This document shows positions 45,055 through 56,082 of a stretch of 64,000 nt of DNA, one piece after another (positions within the stretch are counted from its first letter, which is position 1; every line of letters begins with the position of its first letter). The stretch comes from Viscum album (Eukaryota > Streptophyta > Magnoliopsida > Santalales > Viscaceae): contig OY728153.1 of NCBI GenBank assembly GCA_963277665.1, forward strand, positions 268,930,250-268,994,249, in the 5' to 3' direction. The notes below the pieces were generated by a model. That model did no database searches. It worked only from the letters and a program-made list of their open reading frames with translations, and was not told the DNA's origin. A program made the translations under genes and the position numbers.

Positions 45055-47338
45055 GAGGGATGAGGGGCACCTTTGGAAAAGCTAGAAATATTAATTTATA
45101 ATAAATTCATATTCACTTTCTAATGGCTCAAAAGTTGATTATTCAAAGGTTAAGGTGGGGATAGGTCGAAAACCACTCAACCAATAGAATTTAGACAGGT
45201 TTGGGTACTTATATTAACCTTATCTTTAAGTATTAACTCTAAGATAATTAGTTTCACTTTTACAATGTCTCTTTGTATTTTTATATAATATGGTTAATAA
45301 ACTTACTATATACATCCAAGTGACCCCCAAGTGGTACATTAATGATGAACCTATCATGATATAAGTCTCTTGGCCGAACCTTAGATTTTTAGGAATTTAA
45401 TATCAATTAATAATATAATATTTGTTTAAGAACTCTTTTATGTCAATTTTGACACTATTCAATAGTTGATTTTTGTGAAACTCATAACAGATTGATTACT
45501 TCGAACAAAGTCAATTAAATCAATCCTAATATATCATATTATCCTAGAAAATTAGTTTAATTCATTAAAAGTTTCATATTATATTTATTTGGGTATTTAT
45601 AATATCAATTATTTTAATTTTTCACTATTATAGTAATTACTGCATCATCATTGTGTCATATATAAAATAAAGTATTTAATGTATAAAATTATAAATAAAA
45701 TATCATTATGTAGGAAATCTTTTTAGCTTTCTAATAAATATTTATAATCTAAAATCCAACATATATAACCCTATGTAACAATTGTTGTTCTAAAAGATAT
45801 ATGCTTGTGTCATTTTTGTATTCATTTTAACTAAATTAAAATAAAGTGTCATTATCACTTACAAGTGGATCCATGGGGTCCCAAAATAGACCCAAAGATT
45901 CCCATGGTCGACCATGTATCAACCAATAGGGTTAAGACACGTTTTAGGGTAATTTAGTATTATTATAATATTATTTTTTTAACCCTTATTTACCGGATTT
46001 ACCCTTAACCATGGTAAATAAAATATTTACCGCAGTAATTATTCAAAATGTATAAAAATAAAAGATACCTATTTACATAATTTGGACATCCTGATTCCAA
46101 ATATGGAATCCATTTTTCTAAATTCAAAACACAGAAGTGGCAGAAATTAATTTAAAATTAATTCCCGCTGTCAAAACAAAAAGCGTGTTTTTATGAGATA
46201 ATAACTATCAAAAGATTGACACTTGTTTATGTTCGGTTTAATTGTTAAATTATTTCCAATGACCAAAATTATATTAAATGGTAAAAATATATTCCAAATA
46301 TACTTTAAAACAACTCAAATTAATAATTTATCACTATTAATTATTTTGATTAAAAAAAGTTGTTTTTAATTAAAATTTAGTAATTTTCACTATTCATCAA
46401 AATATGAAAGTTATCCGAAATGTACCAAAAATTCACCTTAGGATAAATTCGATATTCCGAATACAAAAATGAAGTCCATTTTAAAATATAAAATATATAT
46501 GATTTCAAAAATTAGGTATTACTATTCATAACGGCTAGTTTGATTGGTTGTGGTGTGTGTTAAAACTCAAAGTTGCGTACAACACACGCTACTGTATTAT
46601 TCAAAGAAAGTGTACCGTGGAAGCTTGGGATGTTTCATTTTAAATTTTTGATGTCCCCATTTAGTCAAAAAGTTTTAAATATTGTATTTAAAAATGGTTC
46701 ACTATTAAAATTTGGTAAAAGTGAAATACTGAAAATGAATTTGTTCTTCCATTATGTCTAAGAAACTCATAATATGGATTCTAAAATTATAAGGATTATA
46801 TAAAGTTTAAAATTTAGTTAACACTATTCATAACCTCTTTTGATCAGCTTGTTTGGTAAGTCATGGTGCGATTGAACTTGGTGTTGCGTGTAGTGAAATT
46901 TATTGAATTATTTTGAAGAAATAACACACTATAAAATCTTGGGGTGTTACATTCTCCCCTCCTTCAATAAATTGCGTCCTCGCAATTTGAAATTGTTCTT
47001 CGAAAATAAAAGGTTGAAAATAGAAAATATATTTGTGGGAAAACCCACATCAGAAATTTGGTTACTAAAATTTAGTCTTAATATGAGGAATAGAGAAATT
47101 ACAGGGTCACCACCAAATTTTGATCTTGATTAGGAGAACATTGGTGGCATTTAGAGACATATAATTGGAGGAAAACGTAAATATTAATAGGTAGTGATTG
47201 AGGTCATCAATCACAAACAAGTATAAAATTGAGGTCCTTAAATTCATCAATCTATGATGATTTGAAATACCATCGGTTCAACAAAATATTGGGTATTAGG
47301 ATAACACATTTTTGACGTTTCAAAATATCATAGTTGAA

Positions 47339-47575
47339 ATCCCACATCGAAAAATGAATTAATGAGGCCTCTATTTAAAATAAAGAGTCGGAAGTATGAA
47401 GATTACCGAAAATAACACATACTAGGGTTCCATGTAGGAAAATATGGATATGGAAGAAAAATCTAACCATCAATCATCTGATGGAGAGTGGTAGAGAACA
47501 TGGCTATGAAAAAGCCAACAATCCCAAAGCCATAAATTAGTGATGATTTAAGGTACCATCTAGGAAAACATTTTT
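47339..47575 (+). ncRNA. Candidate USE-type Pol III RNA unit, family B copy 1
   Basis: ATCCCACATCG at 47339-47349 is a perfect match to the plant snRNA USE consensus RTCCCACATCG. The AT box TATTTAAA (47372-47379) follows after a 22-nt gap, a spacing of the Pol III (U6-like) rather than Pol II kind. The expected start is near 47400 and T5 is at 47571-47575, giving about 175 nt. Hairpins: CCATCA (47467-47472) / TGATGG (47479-47484), with a loop unlike family A; GGCT/AGCC (47502-47516); and the ATCCCAAA/TTAGTGAT stem around GCCATAAA, partly broken here. No known snRNA recognised. Transcription is inferred. Confidence 0.55.
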
Positions 47576-47823
47576 GTTCTAAGTTGCTTTTCTTAATATT
47601 GAGGAATTTATTTATGATATTGGCTAAGATCATAAGGAGATATACTTACTTTATAATTTGAGTTTTATCCATTAATAAATTTCTACCACAAACTCATCAT
47701 TCACTCTAAAAGATAATAGAATGTAAAAGAATTATATTTACACTATTCGTATAGGGTTCCAAAATAAACGAATTTATAATTCATCTATAAGATCTTTTAA
47801 TAAAAACTACATTATTTAATCCA

Positions 47824-47937
47824 GGACATCTCATGGGCTAGTGGTAGTTGATACACCCTTGTCGCCCTTCGGTTGCGGGTTCAAGTCTCGCATCCTTGCC
47901 GGACGCGACGAGTTGCCGCCCGACCTCCGGGTTGTCC
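47824..47937 (+). ncRNA. tRNA-like Pol III unit, 114 nt, family B copy 1
   Basis: Terminal pairing GGACA/TGTCC, extended with wobbles; A-box-like TGGGCTAGTGGTAG; T-arm GCGGG-TTCAAGT-CTCGC with a good B box; TTTT directly after GTCC. The T-arm differs from family A (GTGGG/CCCAC), with paired changes, and the length is the same 114 nt. A second GC-rich segment after the T-arm (GCCGGACGCGACG...CCTCCGG) can fold. Not a canonical tRNA: no proper anticodon arm or acceptor at the right distance. Confidence 0.65.
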
Positions 47938-48465
47938 TTTTATGGAAATCCAAAATAATCCAAACTAGAACTATCCAAAATACTTCTGTCCAAACTCACA
48001 GTCCAACATTTATAAGGAAGGTAAACATAATATAGATCCTTTTTACCCCGTAATAGCATATGAATACCTTCATCATGTATTACCATATTCCTTATTGATT
48101 ATATTCATGATCCCTTATTCCATATAGAATGATGGATCTACTTCATTAATCCAAAAATGTTTTAAACCCCAACAATGATGGAATATACAAATCATTAATC
48201 AGTTCCAAGGTAGTCAAGAATATCCAATATAATTTATCCAAAACAATCATGTATTATTCCAAAATCACTACCTCGGTATCAGAACTATATTATGGTTTAT
48301 CATTCTCTCAACCATATATTTTCCAAAAATTTATCCTGCTATTGAGTCACTTTTCTTTGTTCCACAAAATCTCAAGTCCTTAATGAAATAGTACTGCAGT
48401 ACAATCATTAAATACTCCATAATTATTATAACAAGTAAATTGTTGACATAATCAACATAAGAACT

Positions 48466-48984
48466 CTAATCATTCCTCTTCATCTGTGGTAGTATCATAA
48501 CTTGATTATTATCCAATAACATCATTTGCGGCATAGTTTGATGACTGGGACATAGGTCTGCGTAGTGTCCAAACTCCTTGCAAATGAAGCATTGTACATT
48601 TGAAACCATTTTCTTACCCTTGCAGTCACGTACTTTGTGCCCTTTTTCTCCACACTTATAACAAACTCCCATTCCTTTCAGGCAAGTTCCAGGGTGTTTC
48701 TTTCCACAGTTACCACATATGGGAAAATTCTTCTTTTCCCTCTTCCCTTTATCCATCTTTCTCTCTTCCATCCTTTTCTTCTCTTGCTTCCCTTCAAATC
48801 CATAGGACTCAGTAAAATCTTTACTTATCTTATCAACACATGATATTATTTCTTCATATAATGATAATACATGGGAGACTATTTCTCTTATAAATTCTGG
48901 CTTAAGACCATGAAAGATATGATCCTTCTTTCTCTTTGGATCATGTGCATTGATGGAGTTCTCATTCCTTCTACTGGGCGCCAT
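48466..48984 (-). CDS. Gag nucleocapsid-type protein, family B copy 1 (172 aa)
   Basis: RNA-binding protein of a non-autonomous Ty3/gypsy-like element. Residues 21-60 (HIFHGLKPEFIREIV and following) match only the last helices of the retrotransposon gag (capsid) domain. Residues 64-86 are a Lys/Glu-rich linker. Three zinc knuckles follow: C90-C93-H97-C101 (CX2CX3HX3C), C108-C111-H116-C121 and C132-C135-H140-C145 (CX2CX4HX4C), all complete. The frame starts at the first Met, 500 nt after the primer site. The missing capsid front means it probably works with gag from another element, or the N-terminus comes from splicing. No protease or RT follows. Confidence 0.8.
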   Translation of the reverse strand: MAPSRRNENSINAHDPKRKKDHIFHGLKPEFIREIVSHVLSLYEEIISCVDKISKDFTESYGFEGKQEKKRMEERKMDKGKREKKNFPICGNCGKKHPGTCLKGMGVCYKCGEKGHKVRDCKGKKMVSNVQCFICKEFGHYADLCPSHQTMPQMMLLDNNQVMILPQMKRND

Positions 48985-49471
48985 TTCTAAACAATGGCAT
49001 ACACTAGATCAGTTTATGAATCAAAATACATAATCCCATACTTATAAAACACTTAACATAAATTGAACTATTTATGGATATAATCCATAATCATAAGAAT
49101 GTTTCCTTTGAGGACGTATATACTCATAAACACTTCATAATGATTTGTAAAGAAAATGAGAGTTATCCTAAGCATTCCCCCGGGAGTGTCGTAACCAAGA
49201 GTGCAGAAAGGCCCGTTGTCGTGCACCAGTTCCCGTTCGAGTCTAGCTCAAAGCGGTGTTTTCGGGTTTTACCCCTAGGTACATCTGTGCCAGAGCCACC
49301 TCTACCTGCTCGTATCCAGACAGGGATGTATTGCTCGGAAAACTCACAAAATCTCTACAATACCAAAATTCTAGGAAGTTCTTCTATACTAATCCTCAAA
49401 GTTCATCTTAGGTCTACGTGCTCTAATCAGAGTTTATCTAAATCTAGCTTCCAAGGTTTGTACTAAACTTC

Positions 49472-49482
49472 CTCTGATACCA
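49472..49482 (-). promoter_or_regulatory. Primer binding site, family B copy 1 (tRNA-iMet)
   Basis: The minus strand reads TGGTATCAGAG two bases from the LTR end: a perfect match to the initiator tRNA-Met 3' end. Confidence 0.9.
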
Positions 49483-51076
49483 ACTGTAACGCCCCGACCC
49501 CAGTTACCCAGAGTCGGTGCATTATTACATAACATTGGCATGATCACAAGAAAGATCAAAACTCGAAAGACCGATTGGTTTAGTAGCCTTGGAAACACTA
49601 GATATATTCATAAGTTTTACATTACATCATAAAATGAAAAACTACTACAACAACATAATGTTTCCACAGTCCACACTATAATCCCCTCATAAAATCCCTG
49701 CAGGTCATTCATAACTTACATCTTCACTTCCTGGAAAAATAAAACATAGAAAAGGGGTGAGCTCAAAAGCCCAGTAAGGATAACAATATAGCGGAAACTT
49801 TCATCAATAAGAATAAACATTTAAGGCAATGTATAACTAAAACAAAAGCCTTTTAAACATGAACTTTCAACATGGTATGGCATAAATAAAATGAAATAAT
49901 GCCATTTACTTATTCACATGGATATTCTACTAATCGAATAATCACATGAAAAAATCAATAACCACTTTCATAATGTTGGAATGCATAATGCCATACTATC
50001 ATAACCACATATCCAAGGCCTCGTGCCAAGACTACAAATAAGATTTTGTCAAGGCCTTGTGCCAAGACACTAGTTTGTCTCATGAGACCTACCGATGCAT
50101 CGAGGAGCTATAGCGGGCTCCACCCGTCACATATTAAGTCCAACGCATTCCCATATGAAAAGGTTTAAACATAACATAAACATTCGTATTAAAACTAGCA
50201 TACGAAATGTCAATAATTTCACCATAAACTATGAATGGTATAAAAATAGAACATCCACAGTCAAACATATCACAAAACCTTCAATACAATATAGAAGTTT
50301 TGTATCATAATAAATCAACTTCAAATAATCTTAAAATCCATCAAAGGATGTTGACATAGATGAAATCAAAATTCTTTTTAAATAAGTATCATTTAAGATC
50401 CATATAAAATAAAACATTTTCTTTGAAAATATTCTTATAAGCTTGTATGGAAAGCTTCGACGATTTTATAATGGCGGAAAATAACCGCACCCGCCGTATA
50501 AGTTAAAAAAAACATTCTTACCTCAATTCTGTCAAAAAGGTTAAAAAGGACCTTTTTTTGAAAACGACGGAAAGATTCCTTTATAAACCTCTTATAAAAA
50601 GTCAAACAAGGGTATAAATGACTTTAACCCATATTCTTGTAAATAGTAAAAATGATTTGAAATACATTTTTAAGAAAACATGGATGTGGATGATAAAGAG
50701 ATCCCAGTAGATTATTACGTATAAACAACCTCAGATAATGAAGAGATTGTGAAATAACCCTTACCTTGTACTTTTCCTTGGTTGGGGTAGGTTAACCTCC
50801 TGTATAATGGTGAAATAATTGTTATTAAATTATACAATAATCATATACATTAATATGATATCATATATGATCTTTTAATATTGATTTGATAATAATATCT
50901 TAGTATTATCGCCGTTTCGGGTGTTAACTTACTCATTTTCTTTTATATGTTTTGTTACATAAGTCATGTTTGTTGTATCTTATTCATATCCAGAATTATA
51001 TCAAGTCCTTAAACATCATTTTTAAATCATTAAATGATAATTATACTTGAATGGATACGATGGAGAATGAATCTCA

Positions 51077-51309
51077 TCGCGTTCGTGGAGACGGTAGTCC
51101 GTACGTACGCACAAGCGACAATATCATTCTTTTGATATTAAAATAATATATAAATGGATGGTATATCATATATACAGAATCATTAACATGTTATATTTAT
51201 TATTTACATGAGTTACACATCATTATTATACCCATCCAAATAATATTATATTGAATAACAATTACACCACGACGTGGAGACGGTAAGCCGTACGTACGCA
51301 CGTATGGTG
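51077..51309 (-). other. Hairpin pair, family B LTR copy 2
   Basis: Same sites as copy 1, at 51077-51118 and 51265-51309. Hairpin 1 has CACAAGCGA for CACGAGCGA, which breaks one pair of the TCGTG/CACGA stem. Hairpin 2 is unchanged. Confidence 0.7.
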
Positions 51310-51470
51310 ACATGTTATTCAAAGGGTGGATAGAATACTGAATATGGTTGTACCATATTTATAATAACATCACAGTATATGTGAGATACTGGAGTTATTA
51401 TTTTATAATGGTAAGATCAAAGGAAGAAGAAGTGGAAGAAGAAATGAACTTAGAAAAGGGTGGTGAAATC

Positions 51471-51654
51471 ATTACCTCTTCTTCGGGTTCTTCCTTTTGA
51501 TTTGATCAAAAGGGCTCCTTAGGTTGGCATTCTGATCAAACTAAGGCCTCTAGGTTGTATTGAGGGATGTTGGGAGAGTATTTGGGTAGAGTTTCGCCGA
51601 ACCAAAAGGCTTTAGTGGTGTGAAGAAATGAGAAGGAGGAGTGCCCTTTTATAA
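51471..51654 (-). promoter_or_regulatory. LTR core promoter and donor-like site, family B copy 2
   Basis: TTATAAAAGGG (minus, 51644-51654) and AGAAGAGGTAATG (51471-51483), as in copy 1. Confidence 0.65.
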
Positions 51655-53937
51655 GAGGGGTGAGGGGCACCTTTGGAAAAGCTAGAAATACTAATTTATA
51701 ATAAATTCATATTCAGTTTCTAATGGCTCCAAAGTTGATTATTCAAAGGTTAAGGTGGGGATAGGTCGAAAACCACTCAACCAATATAATTTAGACAGGT
51801 TTGGGTACTTATATTAACCTTATCTTTAAGTATTAACTCTAAGATAATTAGTTTCACTTTTACAATGTCTCTTTGTATTTTTATATAATATGGTTAATAA
51901 ACATACTATATACATCCAAGTGACCCCCAAGTGGTACATTAATGATGAAACTATCATGATATAAGTCTCTTGGCCGAACCTTAGATTTTTAGGAATTTAA
52001 TATCAATTAATAATATAATATTTGTTTAAGAACTCTTTTATGTCAATTTTGACACTATTCAATAGTTGATTTTTGTGAAACTCATAACAGATTGATTACT
52101 TCGAACAAAGTCAATTAAATAAATCCTAATATATAATATTATCCTAGAAAATTAGTTTAATTCATTAAATGTTTCATATTATATTTATTTGGGTATTTAT
52201 AATATCAATTATTTTAATTTTTCACTATTATAGTAATTACTGCATCATCATTGTGTCATATATAAAATAAATTATTTAATGTATAAAATTATAAATAAAA
52301 TATCATTATGTAGGAAATCGTTTTAGCTTTCTAATAAATATTTATAATCTAAACTCCAACATATATAACCCTATGTAACAATTGTTGTTCTAAAAGATAT
52401 ATGCTTGTGTCATTTTTGTATTCATTTTAACTAAATTTAAATAAAGTGTCATTATCACTTACAAGTGGATCCATGGGGTCCCAAAATAGACCCAAAGATT
52501 CCCATGGTCGACCATGTATCAACCAATAGGGTTAAGACACGTTTTAGGGTAATTTAGTATTATTATAATATTATTTTTTTAACCCTTATTTACCGGATTT
52601 ACCCTTAACCATGGTAAATAAAATATTTACCGCAGTAATTATTCAAAATGTATAAAAATAAAAGATAGATATTTACATAATTTGGAAATCCTGATTCCAA
52701 ATATGGAATTAATTTTTCTAAATTCAAAACACAGAAGTGGGAGAAATTAATTTAAAATTAATTCCCGCTGTCAAAACAAAAAGCGTGTTTTTAAGAGATA
52801 ATAACTATCAAAAGATTGACACTTGTTTATGTTCGGTTTAATTGTTAAATTATGTCCAATGACCAAAATTATATTAAATGGTAAAAATATATTCCAAATA
52901 TACTTTAAAACCACTCAAATTAACAATTTATCACTATTAATTATTTTGATTAAAAAAGTTGTTTTTAATTAAAATTTAGTAATTTTCACTATTCATCAAA
53001 ATATGAAAGTTATCCGAAATGTACCAAAATTTCACCTTAGGCTAAATTCGATATTCCGAATCCAAAAATGAAGTCCATTTTAAAATATAAAATATATATG
53101 ATTTCAAAAAGTAGGTATTACTATTCATAACGGCTAGTTTGATTGGTTGTGATGTGTGTTAAAACTCAAGGTTGCGTACAACACACGCTACTGTATTATT
53201 CAAAGAAAGTGTACCGTGGAAGCTTGGGATGTTTCATTTTAAATTTTTGATGTCCCCATTTAGTCAAAAAGTTTTAAATATTGTATTTAAAAAGGGTTCA
53301 CTATTAAAATTTGGTAAAAGTGAAATACTGAAAATGAATTTGTTCTTACATTATGTCTAAGAAACTCATAATATGGATTCTAAAATTATAAGGATTATAT
53401 AAATTTTAAAATTTAGTTAACACTATTCATAACCTCTTTTGATCAGCTTGTTTGGTAAGTCATGGTGCGATTGAACTTGGTGTTGCGTGTAGTGAAAGTT
53501 ATTGAATTATTTTGAAGAAATAACACACTATAAAATCTTGGGGTGTTACATTCTCCCCTCCTTCAATAAATTGCGTCCTCGCAATTTGAAATTGTTCTTC
53601 GAAAATAAAAGGTTGAAAATAGAAAATATATTTGTGGGAAAACCCACATCAGAAATTTGGTTACTAAAATTTAGTCTTAATATGAGGAATAGAGAAATTA
53701 AAGGGTCACCACCAAATTAGGATCTTGATTAGGAGAACATTGGTGGCATTTAGAGACATATAATTGGAGGAAAACGTAAATATTAATAGGTAGTGATTGA
53801 GGTCATCAATCACAAACAAGTATAAAATTGAGGTCCTTAAATTCATCAATCTATGATGATTTGAAATACCATCGGTTCAACAAAACATAGGGTATTAGGA
53901 TAACACATTTTTGATGTTTCAAAATATCTTAGTTGAA

Positions 53938-54174
53938 ATCCCACATCGAAAAATGAATTAATGAGGCCTCTATTTAAAATAAAGAGTCGGAAGTATGAAG
54001 ATTACCGAAAATAACACATACTAGGGTTCCATGTAGGAAAATATGGATATGGAAGAAAAATCTAACCATCAATCATCTGATGGAGAGTGGTAGAGAACAT
54101 GGCTATGAAAAAGCCAACAATCCCAAAGCCATAAATTAGTGATGATTTAAGGTACCATCTAGGAAAACATTTTT
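53938..54174 (+). ncRNA. Candidate USE-type Pol III RNA unit, family B copy 2
   Basis: ATCCCACATCG at 53938-53948, AT box at 53971-53978, T5 at 54170-54174. The body is as in copy 1, including the CCATCA/TGATGG stem and the CCATAAA loop. Confidence 0.55.
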
Positions 54175-54422
54175 GTTCTAAGTTGCTTTTCTTAATATTG
54201 AGGAATTTATTTATGATATTGGCTAAGATCATAAGGAGATATACTTACTTTATAATTTGAGTTTTATCCATTAATAAATTTCTACCACAGACTCATCATT
54301 CACTCTAAAAGATAATAGAATGTAAAAGAATTATATTTACACTATTCGTATATGGTTCCAAAATAAACGAATTTATAATTCATCTATAAGATCTTTTAAT
54401 AAAAAATACATTATTTAATCCA

Positions 54423-54536
54423 GGACATCTCATGGGCTAGTGGTAGTTGATACACCCTTGTCGCCCTTTGGTTGTGGGTTCAAGTCTCGCAGCCTTGCCG
54501 GGCGCGACGAGTTGCCGCCCGACCTCCGGGTTGTCC
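54423..54536 (+). ncRNA. tRNA-like Pol III unit, 114 nt, family B copy 2
   Basis: As in copy 1, but the T-arm 5' side reads GTGGG where copies 1 and 3 have GCGGG. This turns a C-G pair into T-G, still a wobble pair. GGGCGCG replaces GGACGCG further on. TTTT follows. Confidence 0.65.
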
Positions 54537-55064
54537 TTTTATGGAAATCCAAAATAATCCAAACTAGAACTATCCAAAATACTTCTGTCCAAACTCACAG
54601 TCCAACATTTATAAGGAAGGTAAACATAATATAGATCCTTTTTACCCCGTAATAGCATATGAATACCTTCATCATGTATTACCATATTCCTTATTGATTA
54701 TATTCATGATCCCTTATTCCATATAGAATGCTGGATCTACTTCATTAATCCAAACATGTTTTAAACCCCAACAATGATGGAATATAAAAATCATTAATCA
54801 GTTCCAAGGTAGTCAAGAATATCCAATATAATTTATCCAAAACAATCATGTATTATTCCAAAATCACTACCTCGGTATCAGAACTATATTATGGTTTATC
54901 ATTCTCTCAACCATATATTTCCCAAAAATTTATCCTGCTATTGAGTCACTTTTCTTTGTTCCACAAATTCTCAAGTCCTTAATGAAATAGTACTGCAGTA
55001 CAATCCTTACATACTCCATAATTATTATAACAAGTAAATTTTTGACATAATCAACATAAGAACT

Positions 55065-55583
55065 CTAATCATTCCCCTTCATCTGTGGTAGTATCATAAC
55101 TTGATTATTATCCAATAACATCATTTGCGGCATAGTTTGATGACTGGGACATAGGTCCGCGTAGTGTCCAAACTCCTTGCAAATGAAGCATTGTACATTT
55201 GAAACCATTTTCATACCCTTGCAGTCACGTACTTTGTGCCCTTTTTCTCCACACTTATAACAAACTCCCATTCCTTTCAGGCAAGTTCCAGGGTGTTTCT
55301 TTCCACAGTTACCACATATGGGAAAATTCTTCTTTTCCCTCTTCCCTTTATCCATCTTTCTCTCTTCCATCCTTTTCTTCTCTTGCTTCCCTTCAAATCC
55401 ATAGGACTCAGTAAAATCTTTACTTATCTTATCAACACATGATATTATTTCTTCATATAATGATAATACATGGGAGACTATTTCTCTTATAAATTCTGGC
55501 TTAAGACCATGAAAGATATGATCCTTCTTTCTCTTTGGATCATGTGCATTGCTGGAGTTCTCATTCCTTCTACTGGGCTCCAT
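55065..55583 (-). CDS. Gag nucleocapsid-type protein, family B copy 2 (172 aa)
   Basis: Open over its full length, like copy 1. Differences: Glu for Ala at residue 2 (MEPSRR), Ser for Ile at 11, Met for Lys near 124 (just after the second knuckle), and Gly for Arg near the C-terminus. All zinc ligands are kept, so this and copy 1 are the two intact gags of the array. Its own unit has a mutated primer site. Confidence 0.8.
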   Translation of the reverse strand: MEPSRRNENSSNAHDPKRKKDHIFHGLKPEFIREIVSHVLSLYEEIISCVDKISKDFTESYGFEGKQEKKRMEERKMDKGKREKKNFPICGNCGKKHPGTCLKGMGVCYKCGEKGHKVRDCKGMKMVSNVQCFICKEFGHYADLCPSHQTMPQMMLLDNNQVMILPQMKGND

Positions 55584-56071
55584 TTCTAAACAATGGCATA
55601 CACTAGATCAGTTTATGAATCAAAATACATAATCCCATACTTATAAAACACATAACATAAATTGAACTATTTATGGATATAATCCATAATCATAAGAATG
55701 TTTCCTTTGAGGACGTATATACTCATAAACCCTTCATAATGATTTGTAAAGAAAATGAGAGTTATCCTAAGCATATCCCCCGGGAGTGTCGTAACCAAGA
55801 GTGCAGAAAGGCCCGTTGTCGTGCACCAGTTCCCGTTCGAGTCTAGCTCAAAGCGGTGTTTTTGGGTTTTACCCCTAGGTACATCTGTGCCAGAGCCACC
55901 TCTACCTGCTCGTATCCAGACATGGATGTATTGCTCGGAAAACTCACAAAATCTCTACAATACCAAAATTCTAGGAAGTTCTTCTATACTAATCCTCAAA
56001 GTTCATCTTAGGTCTACGTGCTCTAATCAGAGTTTATCTAAATCTAGCTTCCAAGGTTTGTACTAAACTTC

Positions 56072-56082
56072 CTCTAATACCA
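56072..56082 (-). promoter_or_regulatory. Primer binding site, family B copy 2 (one mismatch)
   Basis: The minus strand reads TGGTATTAGAG, a C-to-T change inside the tRNA-iMet match. This may lower priming from this unit. Confidence 0.8.

Larger units (their letters stand above)
42885..46951 (-). repeat. Family B LTR copy 1
   Basis: 4067 bp. On the element strand: TGTAACACCCCAAG start, U3 with the GTAGCGTGTGTTGTACGCAA motif (46568-46590), TATA at 45044-45054, donor-like site at 44871, two hairpins (44709 down to 44477), second donor-like site AAGGTAAGG near 44159, the GGGC/GCTC hairpin near 43158-43175, and a terminal CCGAC/GTCGG pair near 42894-42917. The open frame on the plus strand at 43495-43713 is antisense and not supported as a gene. 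Confidence 0.93.
46952..49484 (-). mobile_element. Family B internal region copy 1
   Basis: 2533 bp. Polypurine tract GAAGGAGGGGAGAA at 46952-46965 beside the LTR, gag at 48984-48466, a GC-richer leader block at 49175-49340, and the primer site at 49472-49482. The plus strand carries the USE-like unit (47339-47575) and the tRNA-like unit (47824-47937). No pol. Confidence 0.92.
49485..53550 (-). repeat. Family B LTR copy 2
   Basis: 4066 bp, near-identical to copy 1, with one A fewer in the A-run near 52950. It contains TATA at 51644-51654 and hairpins at 51077-51309. Confidence 0.93.

Noticed and set aside
46573..47133. Plus-strand open frames at the LTR/internal junction
   Set aside because: They cross the LTR end and polypurine tract and have no recognisable domain.
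47824..47937. Functional tRNA gene
   Set aside because: A and B boxes and a T-arm are present, but the total length and the region between boxes do not give a cloverleaf with acceptor and anticodon arms.
48600..48843. Plus-strand open frames rich in Ser/Phe over gag
   Set aside because: Shadows of the Lys-rich gag frame on the other strand.
49074..49466. 130-codon open frame on the plus strand, repeated in each family B unit
   Set aside because: It is antisense over the gag leader, reaches into the primer site, and shows no domain. Its repetition only reflects the tandem duplication.
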